The translations under genes were made by a program, and so were the position numbers. The notes below the pieces were generated by a model. The model made no database searches, was not told the DNA's origin, and was given only the letters and a program-made list of their open reading frames with translations. 61,009 nucleotides of DNA from PCC-6406 sp964353225. GTDB taxonomy: Bacteria > Cyanobacteriota > Cyanobacteriia > Phormidesmidales > Phormidesmidaceae. The DNA lies in assembly GCA_964353225.1 (NCBI GenBank), contig CAYGVA010000001.1, positions 1-61,009 of the forward strand, given 5' to 3'. Each line of letters opens with the position of its first letter. Position 1 is the stretch's first letter. Of this stretch, positions 9,067 through 17,864 are shown one piece after another.

Positions 9067-9201
9067 AGCAAGGCATGATTGAGGGACGGCTGACGCTATC
9101 TATACCGTGCAGGTGTTTTGCAATGACGCTAGCGTTGTTCAATGAAACTCGGTTCACTGCCACCAGTGCATCATCGTCGTTTATGAGAGAGGATGCGATT
9201 G

Positions 9202-10266
9202 ATGTCTTTGCCTTTTGACGCCTCGGCAACCCAACGGCGGGTAGAGCGGTTTTGGCAACTGGCGGCTAGCTTCGGCATGGAGCGAAATGCCTATCACAAC
9301 TACCTCAACGAAATCGTCAGCGATCGCTATGCCCTGATCAACGGCCTGCAATTGCTGCGGGATGAGCTCCAGTTTGCGGCGGGTAGCCCCACCGATATGA
9401 AAGCCTGCGGGGCAGATATGAGTCTACCCAGCGTCGTCACGACATTGGCTTACACCAACTGCGGCGATCGCATTCACCAAGGGGAGGCCACGAAACGCTA
9501 TCGGGATGTGGTCGCCTCACGGTTTGCCACCCTCTCAGAAATTGGTGAACTGAAACTAGAAGCCTTTTTCCCCGCTGGGGGCGGTACCGATAATGGCGCT
9601 ACCTTGGCCCATGTGACCGTAGCCCATGAGTTGGATGAGCAACTGAAACAGCGGATTTATGCCGGTCACCCCCAATCCATTTCGTTAGTGGCGATCGATC
9701 TCAAAACCCATGTGGGGCGATTGCGAGAGGGCGGCAAGCAAGTTTATGGCAAAACCCGCGAGTCTCCCTGGCGGGAACCCCGAGCCGCCTGCGGGGCCAT
9801 TGTGGGCGCATTGACCGAATACCATCCCGACAATCTCATTCACCGCCGGATTCGGACCGATTTGGGGGAGCACAATTTTCAATACCTATCTCACCAGCAG
9901 ATTTTGACCGACGATGGGGTGGATATCACCATGGCTGTGGCGGCAATTATTGTGGCCATTCGCGGTGTTCGAAATACTGCGATGGCATTAGCCGACGAAA
10001 TGGATGAGCGGGGTCTAGCTCACCTCACCGCCAGTACCACCGTCAATCGACCCTCGCGGGATGACTTGGTGATTTATTTGGCCCGCGCTACCGTTTTTAA
10101 CGGCACGGTGCGCATTCAAGGATTGGGGACCGAGGCGGAGCGCTACAGCGGCAGATTAGTGGACTATGCCGGTGAGCGGCGGTTGCAGCTCACCTACGAT
10201 AATTGGGACAGTGAGCAGTTGCCCATTCAGAACATCGCCTACAAGGTGAGGTCTTCGGGGCTATGA
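9202..10266 (+). CDS. Conserved protein of unknown function (about 354 residues)
   Basis: I do not recognise this family. The start at 9202 (MSLPFDASATQRR) is preferred over the in-frame ATG at 9193, because GAGAGG ends nine bases before it. The sequence is soluble-looking with no signal peptide or membrane helix. Visible landmarks are a basic/acidic N-terminal helix (RRVERFWQLAASFGMERNAYH), a glycine-rich turn AGGGTDNGATLAH near residue 135, and a hydrophobic stretch (ITMAVAAIIVAIRGVRNTAMAL) around 240-260 that may be a buried helix. Codon use and GC look like the neighbouring core genes, so there is no sign of recent transfer. It appears monocistronic. No function is proposed. Confidence 0.7.
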   Translation: MSLPFDASATQRRVERFWQLAASFGMERNAYHNYLNEIVSDRYALINGLQLLRDELQFAAGSPTDMKACGADMSLPSVVTTLAYTNCGDRIHQGEATKRYRDVVASRFATLSEIGELKLEAFFPAGGGTDNGATLAHVTVAHELDEQLKQRIYAGHPQSISLVAIDLKTHVGRLREGGKQVYGKTRESPWREPRAACGAIVGALTEYHPDNLIHRRIRTDLGEHNFQYLSHQQILTDDGVDITMAVAAIIVAIRGVRNTAMALADEMDERGLAHLTASTTVNRPSRDDLVIYLARATVFNGTVRIQGLGTEAERYSGRLVDYAGERRLQLTYDNWDSEQLPIQNIAYKVRSSGL

Positions 10267-10462
10267 CCTAGGGGCGGCTAGATACAGTGCCCCCAGGGTG
10301 ATCGCGGCCAATGCTTCCTCCGGCCCCAGTAACGGCAAAAACACTTTCCTGTCGTGAACGGGCTCAAAATCCAACCCCGGTTGCAGAAAGGTGGCGACCC
10401 CCTGAGGATGTGTCAGGGTGAAACGATCCCATCATCGCGGCCCAGACCCAAGCATGCCCAAA

Positions 10463-10495
10463 AAACATCCCCCGAGGCCACCTCGGGGGATGTTT
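10463..10495 (-). terminator. Intrinsic terminator of the ndhF-ndhD transcript
   Basis: A 15-bp perfect stem (10463-10477 with 10481-10495, loop CCA) lies 34 bp beyond the ndhD stop codon. Read on the minus strand, the stem runs directly into a T-tract (GTTTTTTGG), as expected for a Rho-independent terminator. Confidence 0.88.
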
Positions 10496-10528
10496 CAAAA
10501 TCAAGCCCTACATCTCAAGCAGCGGTTG

Positions 10529-12115
10529 TCACCCTTTTGGGAGCATGGGAGCCTTTTGAGGCAACCAGGCCAAGGGCGGAATGGATTCAGTGTCATTCAG
10601 GGCAAATACCTTCTCACGCAGGTGATCAGTGAGCTGGAGGGTGGTGGCATCGTAGACCTGGGTTAGCAGCTTGGGGTAGAGACCAAAGCCAATGATTGGC
10701 ACCAGCAGACAAGCGATGATAAACACCTCCCGAGGCTCGGCATCGATCAAGACTTCCTTTTCGTTCAGCTCCTTGTTTTCCGGCCCATAGAAAATTTCCC
10801 GCAGCATAGACAGCAGGTAGATGGGGGTCAACACCACCCCGATCGCCATCAAGATCACCATAATCAACTTGAAGTTGAAGCTATAGGCATCACTGGTGGC
10901 AAAGCCCACAAACACCATTAACTCAGCCACAAAGCCACTCATCCCTGGCAAGGCCAAGGAGGCCATGGAGCAGGTGGTGAACATCGCAAAAATCTTGGGC
11001 ATCTTTTTGCCCACCCCCCCCATTTCCTTGAGGATGAGGGTGTGGGTGCGATCGTAGGTGGCCCCCACCAGAAAGAATAGGCTGGCTCCAATTAACCCAT
11101 GGGAAACCATTTGTAGCACCGCCCCGCTCAGACCCAGGTTTGTGAAAGAGGCTAGCCCAATCATCACAAAGCCCATGTGGGAGATAGAAGAATAGGCAAT
11201 TTTGCGTTTCAGATTGGTCTGGGCAAAGGAGGTGAGAGCTGCGTAGATGATATTGACAACCCCAAGGATGATCAGAATGGGAGCCACGACGCCATGGGCC
11301 TCCGGTAGCATTCCCACATTCATCCTTAGCAGCGCATATCCCCCCATCTTCAGCAAGATACCGGCCAACAGCATATGGACCGGTGCCGTCGCCTCCCCAT
11401 GGGCATCTGGCAACCAGGTATGCAGCGGAATAATCGGCAACTTGACCCCATAGGCAATAAAGAAGGCCGCATACATGAATAACTGGAAATTGAGCGGATA
11501 ATCCTTCGCGGCCAAGGCCCGCATATCAAAGGTGATCGTGTCTCCATAGAAGGCCATTGCCAAGGCCGCCACCAAGATAAATAGCGATCCCCCAGCGGTA
11601 TAAAGAATGAACTTGGTTGCCGCGTAGAGTCGCCGCTTGCCGCCCCAAATTGACAGGAGTAGATAAACCGGGATCAGCTCTAGTTCCCACATGAAGAAGA
11701 ACAGAAGCATATCCTGGACCACAAAAACCCCCAACTGGCCGCTATACATGGCCAGGATCAGGAAGTAAAACAGACGGGGCTTCATGGTGACGGGCCACGA
11801 GGCCAAGATCGCCAGGGTGCTAATAAAGCCGGTCAAGAGCACTAGCGGCATCGATAGGCCATCGACGCCGACTGACCATCTCAGGTCGAGTTGAGCCACC
11901 CAGGTGTAGCTTTCAACCATTTGTAGGCCGGAGCCCTGGAGGTCATAGCTCTGGCAAAAGCCAATGACCAGCAAGATAAAATCGATCAGACCAACGGTTA
12001 AGGCATACCAACGAATCGTGCGCCCATTTTGATCCGGAATGAAGGGGATCAACAGGGCCGCCGTAATCGGTAAAAGCGTGGTAACCGTTAACCAAGGAAA
12101 TTGAGCAAGATCCAT
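10529..12115 (-). CDS. ndhD1: NAD(P)H-quinone oxidoreductase chain 4 (NdhD1)
   Basis: The 528-residue polytopic protein is the NdhD (chain 4, NuoM-like) antiporter-type subunit of thylakoid NDH-1, which passes electrons from ferredoxin to plastoquinone and pumps protons. The family landmarks are present: WELELIPVYLLLSIWGG, with the conserved glutamate of the channel; LPDAHGEATAPVHMLLAGILLKMGGYA; and SSISHMGFVMIGLAS. It has 13-14 hydrophobic helices. It lies 121 bp downstream of ndhF on the same strand, and the ndhF1-ndhD1 pairing points to the respiratory/cyclic NDH-1L form rather than the CO2-uptake forms (NdhD3/D4). A strong terminator follows. Paralogue number 1 is inferred from that pairing. 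Confidence 0.95.
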   Translation of the reverse strand: MDLAQFPWLTVTTLLPITAALLIPFIPDQNGRTIRWYALTVGLIDFILLVIGFCQSYDLQGSGLQMVESYTWVAQLDLRWSVGVDGLSMPLVLLTGFISTLAILASWPVTMKPRLFYFLILAMYSGQLGVFVVQDMLLFFFMWELELIPVYLLLSIWGGKRRLYAATKFILYTAGGSLFILVAALAMAFYGDTITFDMRALAAKDYPLNFQLFMYAAFFIAYGVKLPIIPLHTWLPDAHGEATAPVHMLLAGILLKMGGYALLRMNVGMLPEAHGVVAPILIILGVVNIIYAALTSFAQTNLKRKIAYSSISHMGFVMIGLASFTNLGLSGAVLQMVSHGLIGASLFFLVGATYDRTHTLILKEMGGVGKKMPKIFAMFTTCSMASLALPGMSGFVAELMVFVGFATSDAYSFNFKLIMVILMAIGVVLTPIYLLSMLREIFYGPENKELNEKEVLIDAEPREVFIIACLLVPIIGFGLYPKLLTQVYDATTLQLTDHLREKVFALNDTESIPPLAWLPQKAPMLPKG

Positions 12116-12185
12116 AACGGTGATTTGTAGGGGCAGAACTTGAAAAAATGCCTTTGGATAATCCAGATAGGCGAAGACGAATGGT

Positions 12186-12231
12186 CAGCGTTACCCCACC
12201 GCGTCAGCGTTGCTGCTGTGGGGTAACGCTG
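12186..12231. promoter_or_regulatory. 14-bp inverted repeat between ndhF and ndhD
   Basis: Arms at 12186-12199 and 12218-12231 (core AGCGTTACCCCAC / GTGGGGTAACGCT) are perfect reverse complements with an 18-nt loop. On the transcribed minus strand the hairpin begins 5 nt after the ndhF stop and ends 70 nt before the ndhD start, with no U-tract. It may stabilise the ndhF 3' end or attenuate read-through into ndhD. Confidence 0.6.
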
Positions 12232-12236
12232 GCCGA

Positions 12237-14324
12237 CTAAGTTATTCCAGAGAGCAACACGAGCCCCAGTACGGCACCAAACACGATCAGCGCGTAAAAC
12301 TGGGCTCGACCATTCTCGAAGTACTTCAGACCTTCGCCGGTCACCAGGGTGACGAAGCCCGCCAAGTTAACAATGCCATCGACGATCCGCACGTCGATTT
12401 CTAGCACTTGCTTGGCGAGTTTACGGGTGCCTTGGATGAAGACCACCTCGTAAATATCATCGACATACCATTTGTTTTTTGACAGTTGGTAAAAGGGCTT
12501 GATTCGTGTGGCGATCGCGGCGGGATCAATCACCCGCGTGCGGTACATCATTACCGCTAAGGTAATGCCGAGCAGGCCAATGCCGACGGAAGAGCCACCC
12601 ATGATCAAGAATTCTTGCCAGTCAAAGGCTTCGGCTGATTCGGCCAGCTCCAGCAGTTCTTCGCTGGGGGGGTGGATGAAGGCTTCAAAATAATTGGCAA
12701 AAGGGGTACCCACTAAGCCAATTAACATTGAGGGCACCGCTAGGGCCATCAACGGAAAGGTCATCGCAAACGGCGATTCATGGGGGGTCTCACTGTGGTG
12801 ATGATCGTCATGGTCATCCCCGTGGGTGTCTTCCTCCAAGGTCAGTTCTTGGGGATTCATGGCCCCAGGCCCCAGGGAAGCCCCCATCGCCATTAGCTGC
12901 TCCCGCTTGAGCTGTAGCTGAATGGTTTTATCGGTGCCCTTAAACTCGCCCTCAAAGGTCGAGAAGTACATGCGGAACATGTAGAAGGCCGTGATCCCAG
13001 CGGTTAGCCAACCGATCCCCCAGAGGACAGGACTGACGGCAAAGGTCGAACCCAGGATTTCATCCTTAGACCAAAAGCCCGCAAAGGGCGGAATCCCACA
13101 GATGGCCAGGGTCCCGATCAAAAAGGTGATCGCAGTGATGGGCATGTGTTTGCGCAAGCCACCCATCAGCCGCATGTCTTGGGCCAGCACCGGGTCGTGA
13201 CCCACCACCTCTTCCATGCCGTGAATCACAGAGCCAGAGCCCAAAAACAACATCGCCTTGAAGTAGGCATGGGTCATCAGGTGAAAGAGACCGGCTCCGT
13301 AGGCTCCGACCCCCATGGCCATCACCATGTAGCCCAACTGGGACATGGTGGAGTAAGCCAGACCCTTTTTGATGTCGTTTTGGGTGATGGCGATACTGGC
13401 CCCCATGAAGGCCGTAAAGGCCCCCGTCCAAGCCACCACGTTCATGACCGTTGGCAGTTCCTCAAAGACTGGGAACATGCGAGCTACGAGGAACACCCCA
13501 GCCGCCACCATGGTGGCGGCGTGGATTAAGGCGGAGATAGGTGTTGGGCCTTCCATGGCGTCGGGCAACCACACATGCAGTGGAAACTGAGCTGACTTGG
13601 CCATGGGGCCGAGAAAGACCAAAATCGCGAAAATCGATACCAGTCCAGCATTGAGGCTGCCCGTGGTGACCAATTCCGTGAGGCGATCGCCCATCACGTC
13701 AAACTCAAAGCTACCGGTGGCCCAGAAAATCGCCAGCATCCCCAGCAGCAAGCCAAAGTCCCCAACTCGGTTGGTGACAAAAGCCTTCTGACAGGCATCA
13801 GCAGCACCTTTGCGCTCATACCAAAATCCGATTAACAGGTAGGAACACATGCCCACCAGTTCCCAGAACACATAGACCTGTAGCAAGTTAGGGCTAATCA
13901 CCAACCCCAGCATGGATGAGCTAAATAAGCTCAAATAGGCATAGAAGCGCACATAACCAGGGTCATGGGCCATGTAGCCATCGGTGTAGACCATCACCAA
14001 AAAGGCCACAGTGGTGACAATCACCAGCATTAAAGAGGCCAGGTGATCGATGGTGTAACCCATCGTCAGGTGAAAGTCCCCAGCCGAGGCCCAGTCAATG
14101 GTGCGGGTATAAGCTTCTTGACCTTGAAATTGACTGAAAAATAATAGGAAGGACAGCACCATCGCTGCCCCCGTCAACGAAACGATAAAGACGGCAGCAG
14201 GACGCCGCAGCGTGCTGGTGGTCTGGCTATAACTCACTAGACCGGTGCCGACAATTGCCGCACCGACTAGGGGTAAAACCGGTACCAGCCAGGCGTATTC
14301 GTAAATTGCCTCGATTGATTCCAT
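12237..14324 (-). CDS. ndhF1: NAD(P)H-quinone oxidoreductase chain 5 (NdhF1)
   Basis: The 695-residue NdhF (chain 5, NuoL-like) subunit is the distal proton-pumping arm of NDH-1L. Characteristic stretches include VFWELVGMCSYLLIGFWYER, HVWLPDAMEGPTPISALIHAATMVAAG and AYSTMSQLGYMVMAMG. The C-terminal region carries the long amphipathic helix typical of NuoL/NdhF. A His/Asp-rich loop (GDDHDDHHHSETPHE, near residue 510) separates the helical core from the C-terminal part. It is the first gene of an ndhF1-ndhD1 operon. Length and start (MESIEAIYEYAWLVP) are normal for NdhF1. The His-rich loop could bind a metal, but such loops are variable in this family. Confidence 0.96.
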   Translation of the reverse strand: MESIEAIYEYAWLVPVLPLVGAAIVGTGLVSYSQTTSTLRRPAAVFIVSLTGAAMVLSFLLFFSQFQGQEAYTRTIDWASAGDFHLTMGYTIDHLASLMLVIVTTVAFLVMVYTDGYMAHDPGYVRFYAYLSLFSSSMLGLVISPNLLQVYVFWELVGMCSYLLIGFWYERKGAADACQKAFVTNRVGDFGLLLGMLAIFWATGSFEFDVMGDRLTELVTTGSLNAGLVSIFAILVFLGPMAKSAQFPLHVWLPDAMEGPTPISALIHAATMVAAGVFLVARMFPVFEELPTVMNVVAWTGAFTAFMGASIAITQNDIKKGLAYSTMSQLGYMVMAMGVGAYGAGLFHLMTHAYFKAMLFLGSGSVIHGMEEVVGHDPVLAQDMRLMGGLRKHMPITAITFLIGTLAICGIPPFAGFWSKDEILGSTFAVSPVLWGIGWLTAGITAFYMFRMYFSTFEGEFKGTDKTIQLQLKREQLMAMGASLGPGAMNPQELTLEEDTHGDDHDDHHHSETPHESPFAMTFPLMALAVPSMLIGLVGTPFANYFEAFIHPPSEELLELAESAEAFDWQEFLIMGGSSVGIGLLGITLAVMMYRTRVIDPAAIATRIKPFYQLSKNKWYVDDIYEVVFIQGTRKLAKQVLEIDVRIVDGIVNLAGFVTLVTGEGLKYFENGRAQFYALIVFGAVLGLVLLSGIT

Positions 14325-14781
14325 TCGTAGTGCCTACTCCACTGTCTGCCATAGGCGGCCAAAAACGCCTACATTTTGCCATACGCCTAGGAATTAAATT
14401 GCCCAACTCCAACGAACTTCTGAAGACTCAATCAGATCTATTGGGGATTGGGTTTTGACGGCCCCTAAAACTGCATCAGCATCAACAGGGTTTGCTGCGC
14501 CTTCGGCTTCAGGTTGATCGTGCTTAGCGTAACAGGGGAATCCACTCCTGCCCCTGGAGACGTAACAGGTTTTTCATATTGTGGTGAGTTTTTGCTCAGC
14601 ACAGGCGTAGAAACGTCACTTCTGTAGAAGCAGGATTGCTATGGATTGCTGACGATTAGGGCGAAAAACTTAACACTTTGCCGCCTGCCAAAGTGGAATT
14701 GATTTCATTACAGTGAGGAACACCCTCCCATCCCTTTTGCGAACCGTCTGAGGTGGGCGTGCTCAATTATTAATTGCTCCA
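14325..14781. other. Divergent intergenic region between ndhF1 and the DUF1400 esterase
   Basis: There is no coding sequence in these 457 bases. They must hold the ndhF1 operon promoter (minus strand) and that of the esterase (plus strand). A 6-bp hairpin (CAGGGG at 14533-14538 with CCCCTG at 14551-14556) is flanked by two copies of CGTAACAGG (14529-14537 and 14561-14569). I could not assign a known operator such as an NdhR/CcmR site. Confidence 0.5.
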
Positions 14782-16665
14782 ATGCCGCGATTCCGTTGGA
14801 AAGCTCCGCTAACGCTGCCTTGCTCACCTCGTCTGGCTCATTACAGCAAGAGGATTGCTGAGGGCGTTGGCCTGTTAGGGGGCGCTTTACTAATCGCAGT
14901 TGCCAGCCCTGCCCCAGCGGTTGAGGAGATTGTGGTGCAGCTAGGTCCTCTGAATGTCCCTTTGCAGGTCGGTGATTTAGAGCAGGCTGCAACCACAGAT
15001 CAGGTGCCGCCCGATCTCAGACCCTATGGCCCCTTATTAACTCCGGCAGTTCGCCAGACCTTGCGCCGTCCCTTGAGCTTGGACCCGCAAGTGAGCGATC
15101 GCATCGTGGCGGATCTGCTCAGTTCCAAGAATGGCCAACAGTTACTAGCGTTACTTTCCACTGTGGCACCGGGCTTGTCCCCAACGGCACTACAGGCAGC
15201 CATCCAAATGGCCGCCCAAGATCCTGAAGGGCTGAGTCTTCTGGGCATTCTCAACGCTCTACCTGGGGAACGATTGACCTTGAAAGCCGGGGCCTCGCTC
15301 ACCCTGCTTGTTCAGTTTGGCCTTTCCCAGTGGGAGCAACTGGCCCTCAGTAATGTGCTCAATCAGACCCTTGTGAACGAAGCGATGGCCGGGGCATTTC
15401 CCTTTAACCCCACCACGGTGGGCTCAGAAACGGTCAGAACCTGGTCCCGTTCACTCACGGACGCGAGCCGTGGGCGGACTGTGCCCATCGATATTTATTA
15501 CAGCCGCCACGCCGAGGGACCGCTGGTGTTGCTCTCCCACGGATTTGGGGCAGATCGCGACTTCCTGGCCTATCTCGGAGAGCACCTGGCCTCCCATGGG
15601 TTGACCGTGGTGTCCATTGAGCATCCGGGCAGCAATGTCAAAGCCCTTTCTGAAGCGGAAGGGGCAATTTTACCCGCCAGCGAATTTATTGATCGCCCCC
15701 TAGATGTGCGTTTGGTGCTAGATTATTTGGCTGACTTGAATGCGGCCTCTCGCACGGACCAACAACGCTTCAATCTTGATCAAGTCACCCTCGTGGGCCA
15801 TTCCCTCGGTGGGTATACCGGCTTAGCCCTAGCCGGTGCCCCATTAGATCTGGCAGCCCTCAATCAGTTTTGCCAAGGGTTAGCGCCGAATGATTTGTCC
15901 CCAGCGGATTGGCTGCAATGTGCAGCCACCGACCTTGCCCTGCCAGCGACGGGTTTGGCCGACGATCGCATCACCCAACTGGTGATTATGAACCCCATCA
16001 TTGGTCAGTTGTTTGGGGCGGAGGGGTTGCGCCAAGTGGCGGTGCCAACGCTGATCTTGACCGGCACTGAGGATGGCGTCACCCCCACTGGGGATCAACA
16101 ACTCCGACCCTTTGAGCAATTGTCGGGACCTCGCGCCTTAGTGGCAGTGATTGGGGGAACCCATCTGAGCGTCGGGGACCCTGACAATCTCAACCCAGCC
16201 CTGACTCAGATTCCCTTTATGCCAGAGCTACCGACGGATGAAACCGCCCAGTTACGCACCTATCTCAAAGGCACGTTACTGAGTTTCATCATGCAGCAAA
16301 CCCCCCAACGGCGACGCTACCGGCCCTTTCTGACGGCCACCTATGCCCAGCGATTTTCAACCGAGGCGCTACCCTTGCGCTATGGCGATCATCTTCCGGA
16401 ACCCATTACCCATTGGTTATGGGGGCGGCGGGTGCTAGCGCGATACTTAAGTCCACCGATGGAAAGTGTGGCCTCGCTGTTGCATTTAGGGTTGATTGGG
16501 TTGCAATACGATTTGGCCCATTTTCGGCGCACGGCGATCGCCCAAATCCCTTTTGTCAACCGTCAAGGATTTCAGCCCATTTCATTGCAATCGTCCCCTT
16601 ACCCCTCCCCGAGTATGGCCCTGGGAATGACGCTCCACGAGCTGAGCCCCTCTACTCGTGAGTGA
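14782..16665 (+). CDS. DUF1400 plus alpha/beta-hydrolase exported esterase
   Basis: A 627-residue protein starting MPRFRWKAPL, with a hydrophobic leader ending at about residue 47 (ASPAPAVEE), consistent with export. A DUF1400 domain (about 47-175) follows; this domain is found almost only in cyanobacterial hydrolases. From about residue 230 there is an alpha/beta-hydrolase fold with the nucleophile elbow GHSLGGYTGLA, an oxyanion-region motif LLSHGFGADRDF, a candidate acid at TGTEDGVTP and a candidate catalytic histidine at GGTHLSVGD. The arrangement resembles dienelactone-hydrolase or PAF-acetylhydrolase-like esterases, acting on an unknown ester in the periplasm. The 3' end overlaps the convergent pentapeptide gene by 14 bp. 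Confidence 0.85.
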   Translation: MPRFRWKAPLTLPCSPRLAHYSKRIAEGVGLLGGALLIAVASPAPAVEEIVVQLGPLNVPLQVGDLEQAATTDQVPPDLRPYGPLLTPAVRQTLRRPLSLDPQVSDRIVADLLSSKNGQQLLALLSTVAPGLSPTALQAAIQMAAQDPEGLSLLGILNALPGERLTLKAGASLTLLVQFGLSQWEQLALSNVLNQTLVNEAMAGAFPFNPTTVGSETVRTWSRSLTDASRGRTVPIDIYYSRHAEGPLVLLSHGFGADRDFLAYLGEHLASHGLTVVSIEHPGSNVKALSEAEGAILPASEFIDRPLDVRLVLDYLADLNAASRTDQQRFNLDQVTLVGHSLGGYTGLALAGAPLDLAALNQFCQGLAPNDLSPADWLQCAATDLALPATGLADDRITQLVIMNPIIGQLFGAEGLRQVAVPTLILTGTEDGVTPTGDQQLRPFEQLSGPRALVAVIGGTHLSVGDPDNLNPALTQIPFMPELPTDETAQLRTYLKGTLLSFIMQQTPQRRRYRPFLTATYAQRFSTEALPLRYGDHLPEPITHWLWGRRVLARYLSPPMESVASLLHLGLIGLQYDLAHFRRTAIAQIPFVNRQGFQPISLQSSPYPSPSMALGMTLHELSPSTRE

Positions 16666-17491
16666 TCCCCTCGGGCAAAATAGTGCCCCGCAGATCAGCA
16701 TTTTTGAGGTTGGCGTAGGTCATGCTGGCATTGATCATTACCGCCTCGGTCAAAATAGCCCCACTCAGGTTTGACCAACTGAGCTTGGCACGATAGAGGG
16801 TCGCCCCCTTCAGATCAGCCCCCCGCAAAGAACTCCAACTGAGGTTGGCACCCCGCAGGTTAGCCCGAATCAAAACCGTATTGACCATGCTGCACCCTTG
16901 CAACTTGGCACGGCTGAGGTCCACTTCCCGCATGTCAGCCATATCTAAAACCGCACCACTCAGAATGCTCCCTTGGAGCTTGGCACCCACCAGGACGGCT
17001 TCCATGAGGGTGGCATTGGCCAGACTAGCCCCCTCTAGATTGGCCCCAGCTAAGTTAGCCTTGACAAGATGGGCGCGATTGAGGCTAACTCCGGCCAAAT
17101 TGGCCCCCTCTAAATTAGCGTCGTCTAAATTAGCCTCATTCAAATTGGCGTCCTGTAGGGTTGCCCTCAGTAGGGTGGCGCGCGGCAGTAGGGCTCCCCG
17201 CATACCGACCTCGATCAGATTGGCGTCGATGAGATTGGCATCGCTACAGTTGGCCCCAATCAAATTGGCCAAAGTCAAATTCGTTTGATGAAGAGATGCA
17301 CGGGACAAATTGACTTCCCGTAGGTTGGCTCCCTGGAAATTGGCTCCATCTATCACCGCACCGGAAAGGTTGGCATCACGCAGGTTGATTTCTGGCAATA
17401 TCTTTTGGGATAAATCAACCCCGGCCAAATTAGCGCCACGAAAATCCCGTTCTCCCGCACCGTAGCGGGTTAGTAGCTCGTTTAAATCCAT
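16652..17491 (-). CDS. Pentapeptide-repeat protein (279 residues)
   Basis: Nearly the whole protein is built of A(D/N)Lxx pentapeptide repeats, more than 45 of them, which fold as a right-handed quadrilateral beta-helix. The first 20 residues (MDLNELLTRYGAGERDFRGA) form a cap that closely matches the start of the short pentapeptide protein at 34006 (ELLSRYAAGQRDFR), so the two share an origin. No signal peptide is present, so it is cytoplasmic, unlike many lumenal pentapeptide proteins of cyanobacteria. Function is unknown; the family includes gyrase-protecting DNA mimics, but no specific evidence points there. It is convergent with and overlaps the esterase gene by 14 bp. Confidence 0.9.
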   Translation of the reverse strand: MDLNELLTRYGAGERDFRGANLAGVDLSQKILPEINLRDANLSGAVIDGANFQGANLREVNLSRASLHQTNLTLANLIGANCSDANLIDANLIEVGMRGALLPRATLLRATLQDANLNEANLDDANLEGANLAGVSLNRAHLVKANLAGANLEGASLANATLMEAVLVGAKLQGSILSGAVLDMADMREVDLSRAKLQGCSMVNTVLIRANLRGANLSWSSLRGADLKGATLYRAKLSWSNLSGAILTEAVMINASMTYANLKNADLRGTILPEGITHE

Positions 17492-17864
17492 GGTCTATCT
17501 CAGGAACTCCCGTCATCCTGCCCTTGGCATGGGGGCAAATCACGGGCTGCACGCAATGGAGCGCCCCTTCGTTGGGGACGTCTCTCTGCAGGAAAGCGCC
17601 GTTGATGCAACCCTGATGACTCGAATGTCATTCTGGCACAGGATGTCCACCGTATAATTTCGATACTTCGATGAAATTTAATACTGATCTTACTGAGATG
17701 CCTTCACCCATATTTTCTGCCGGTCCTTTGCAAGGTGACCAAAGCGATCTGCCGACGCATTTCCCGATTGCTGTCATCATGCCGCCGCAAGGGCTATCCA
17801 GTCTCTGTTTTAGAAAAGAAGGGATTCGGTAGGATATGGGGTATTGCGATACGACACAGAAACC
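17492..17864. other. Intergenic region upstream of ilvD and the pentapeptide gene
   Basis: These 373 bases separate two divergent genes. Open frames here (for example on the minus strand 17628-17888) lack protein-like character and overlap the start of ilvD, so I reject them. A weak sigma-70-like -10 element (TAGGAT, 17830-17835) lies 30 bp before the ilvD start. Nothing else could be assigned. Confidence 0.45.

Noticed and set aside
16700..17450. Periodic 15-base similarity suggestive of a tandem repeat or CRISPR-like array
   Set aside because: The period is the codon pattern of pentapeptide repeats. There are no constant repeats with unique spacers.
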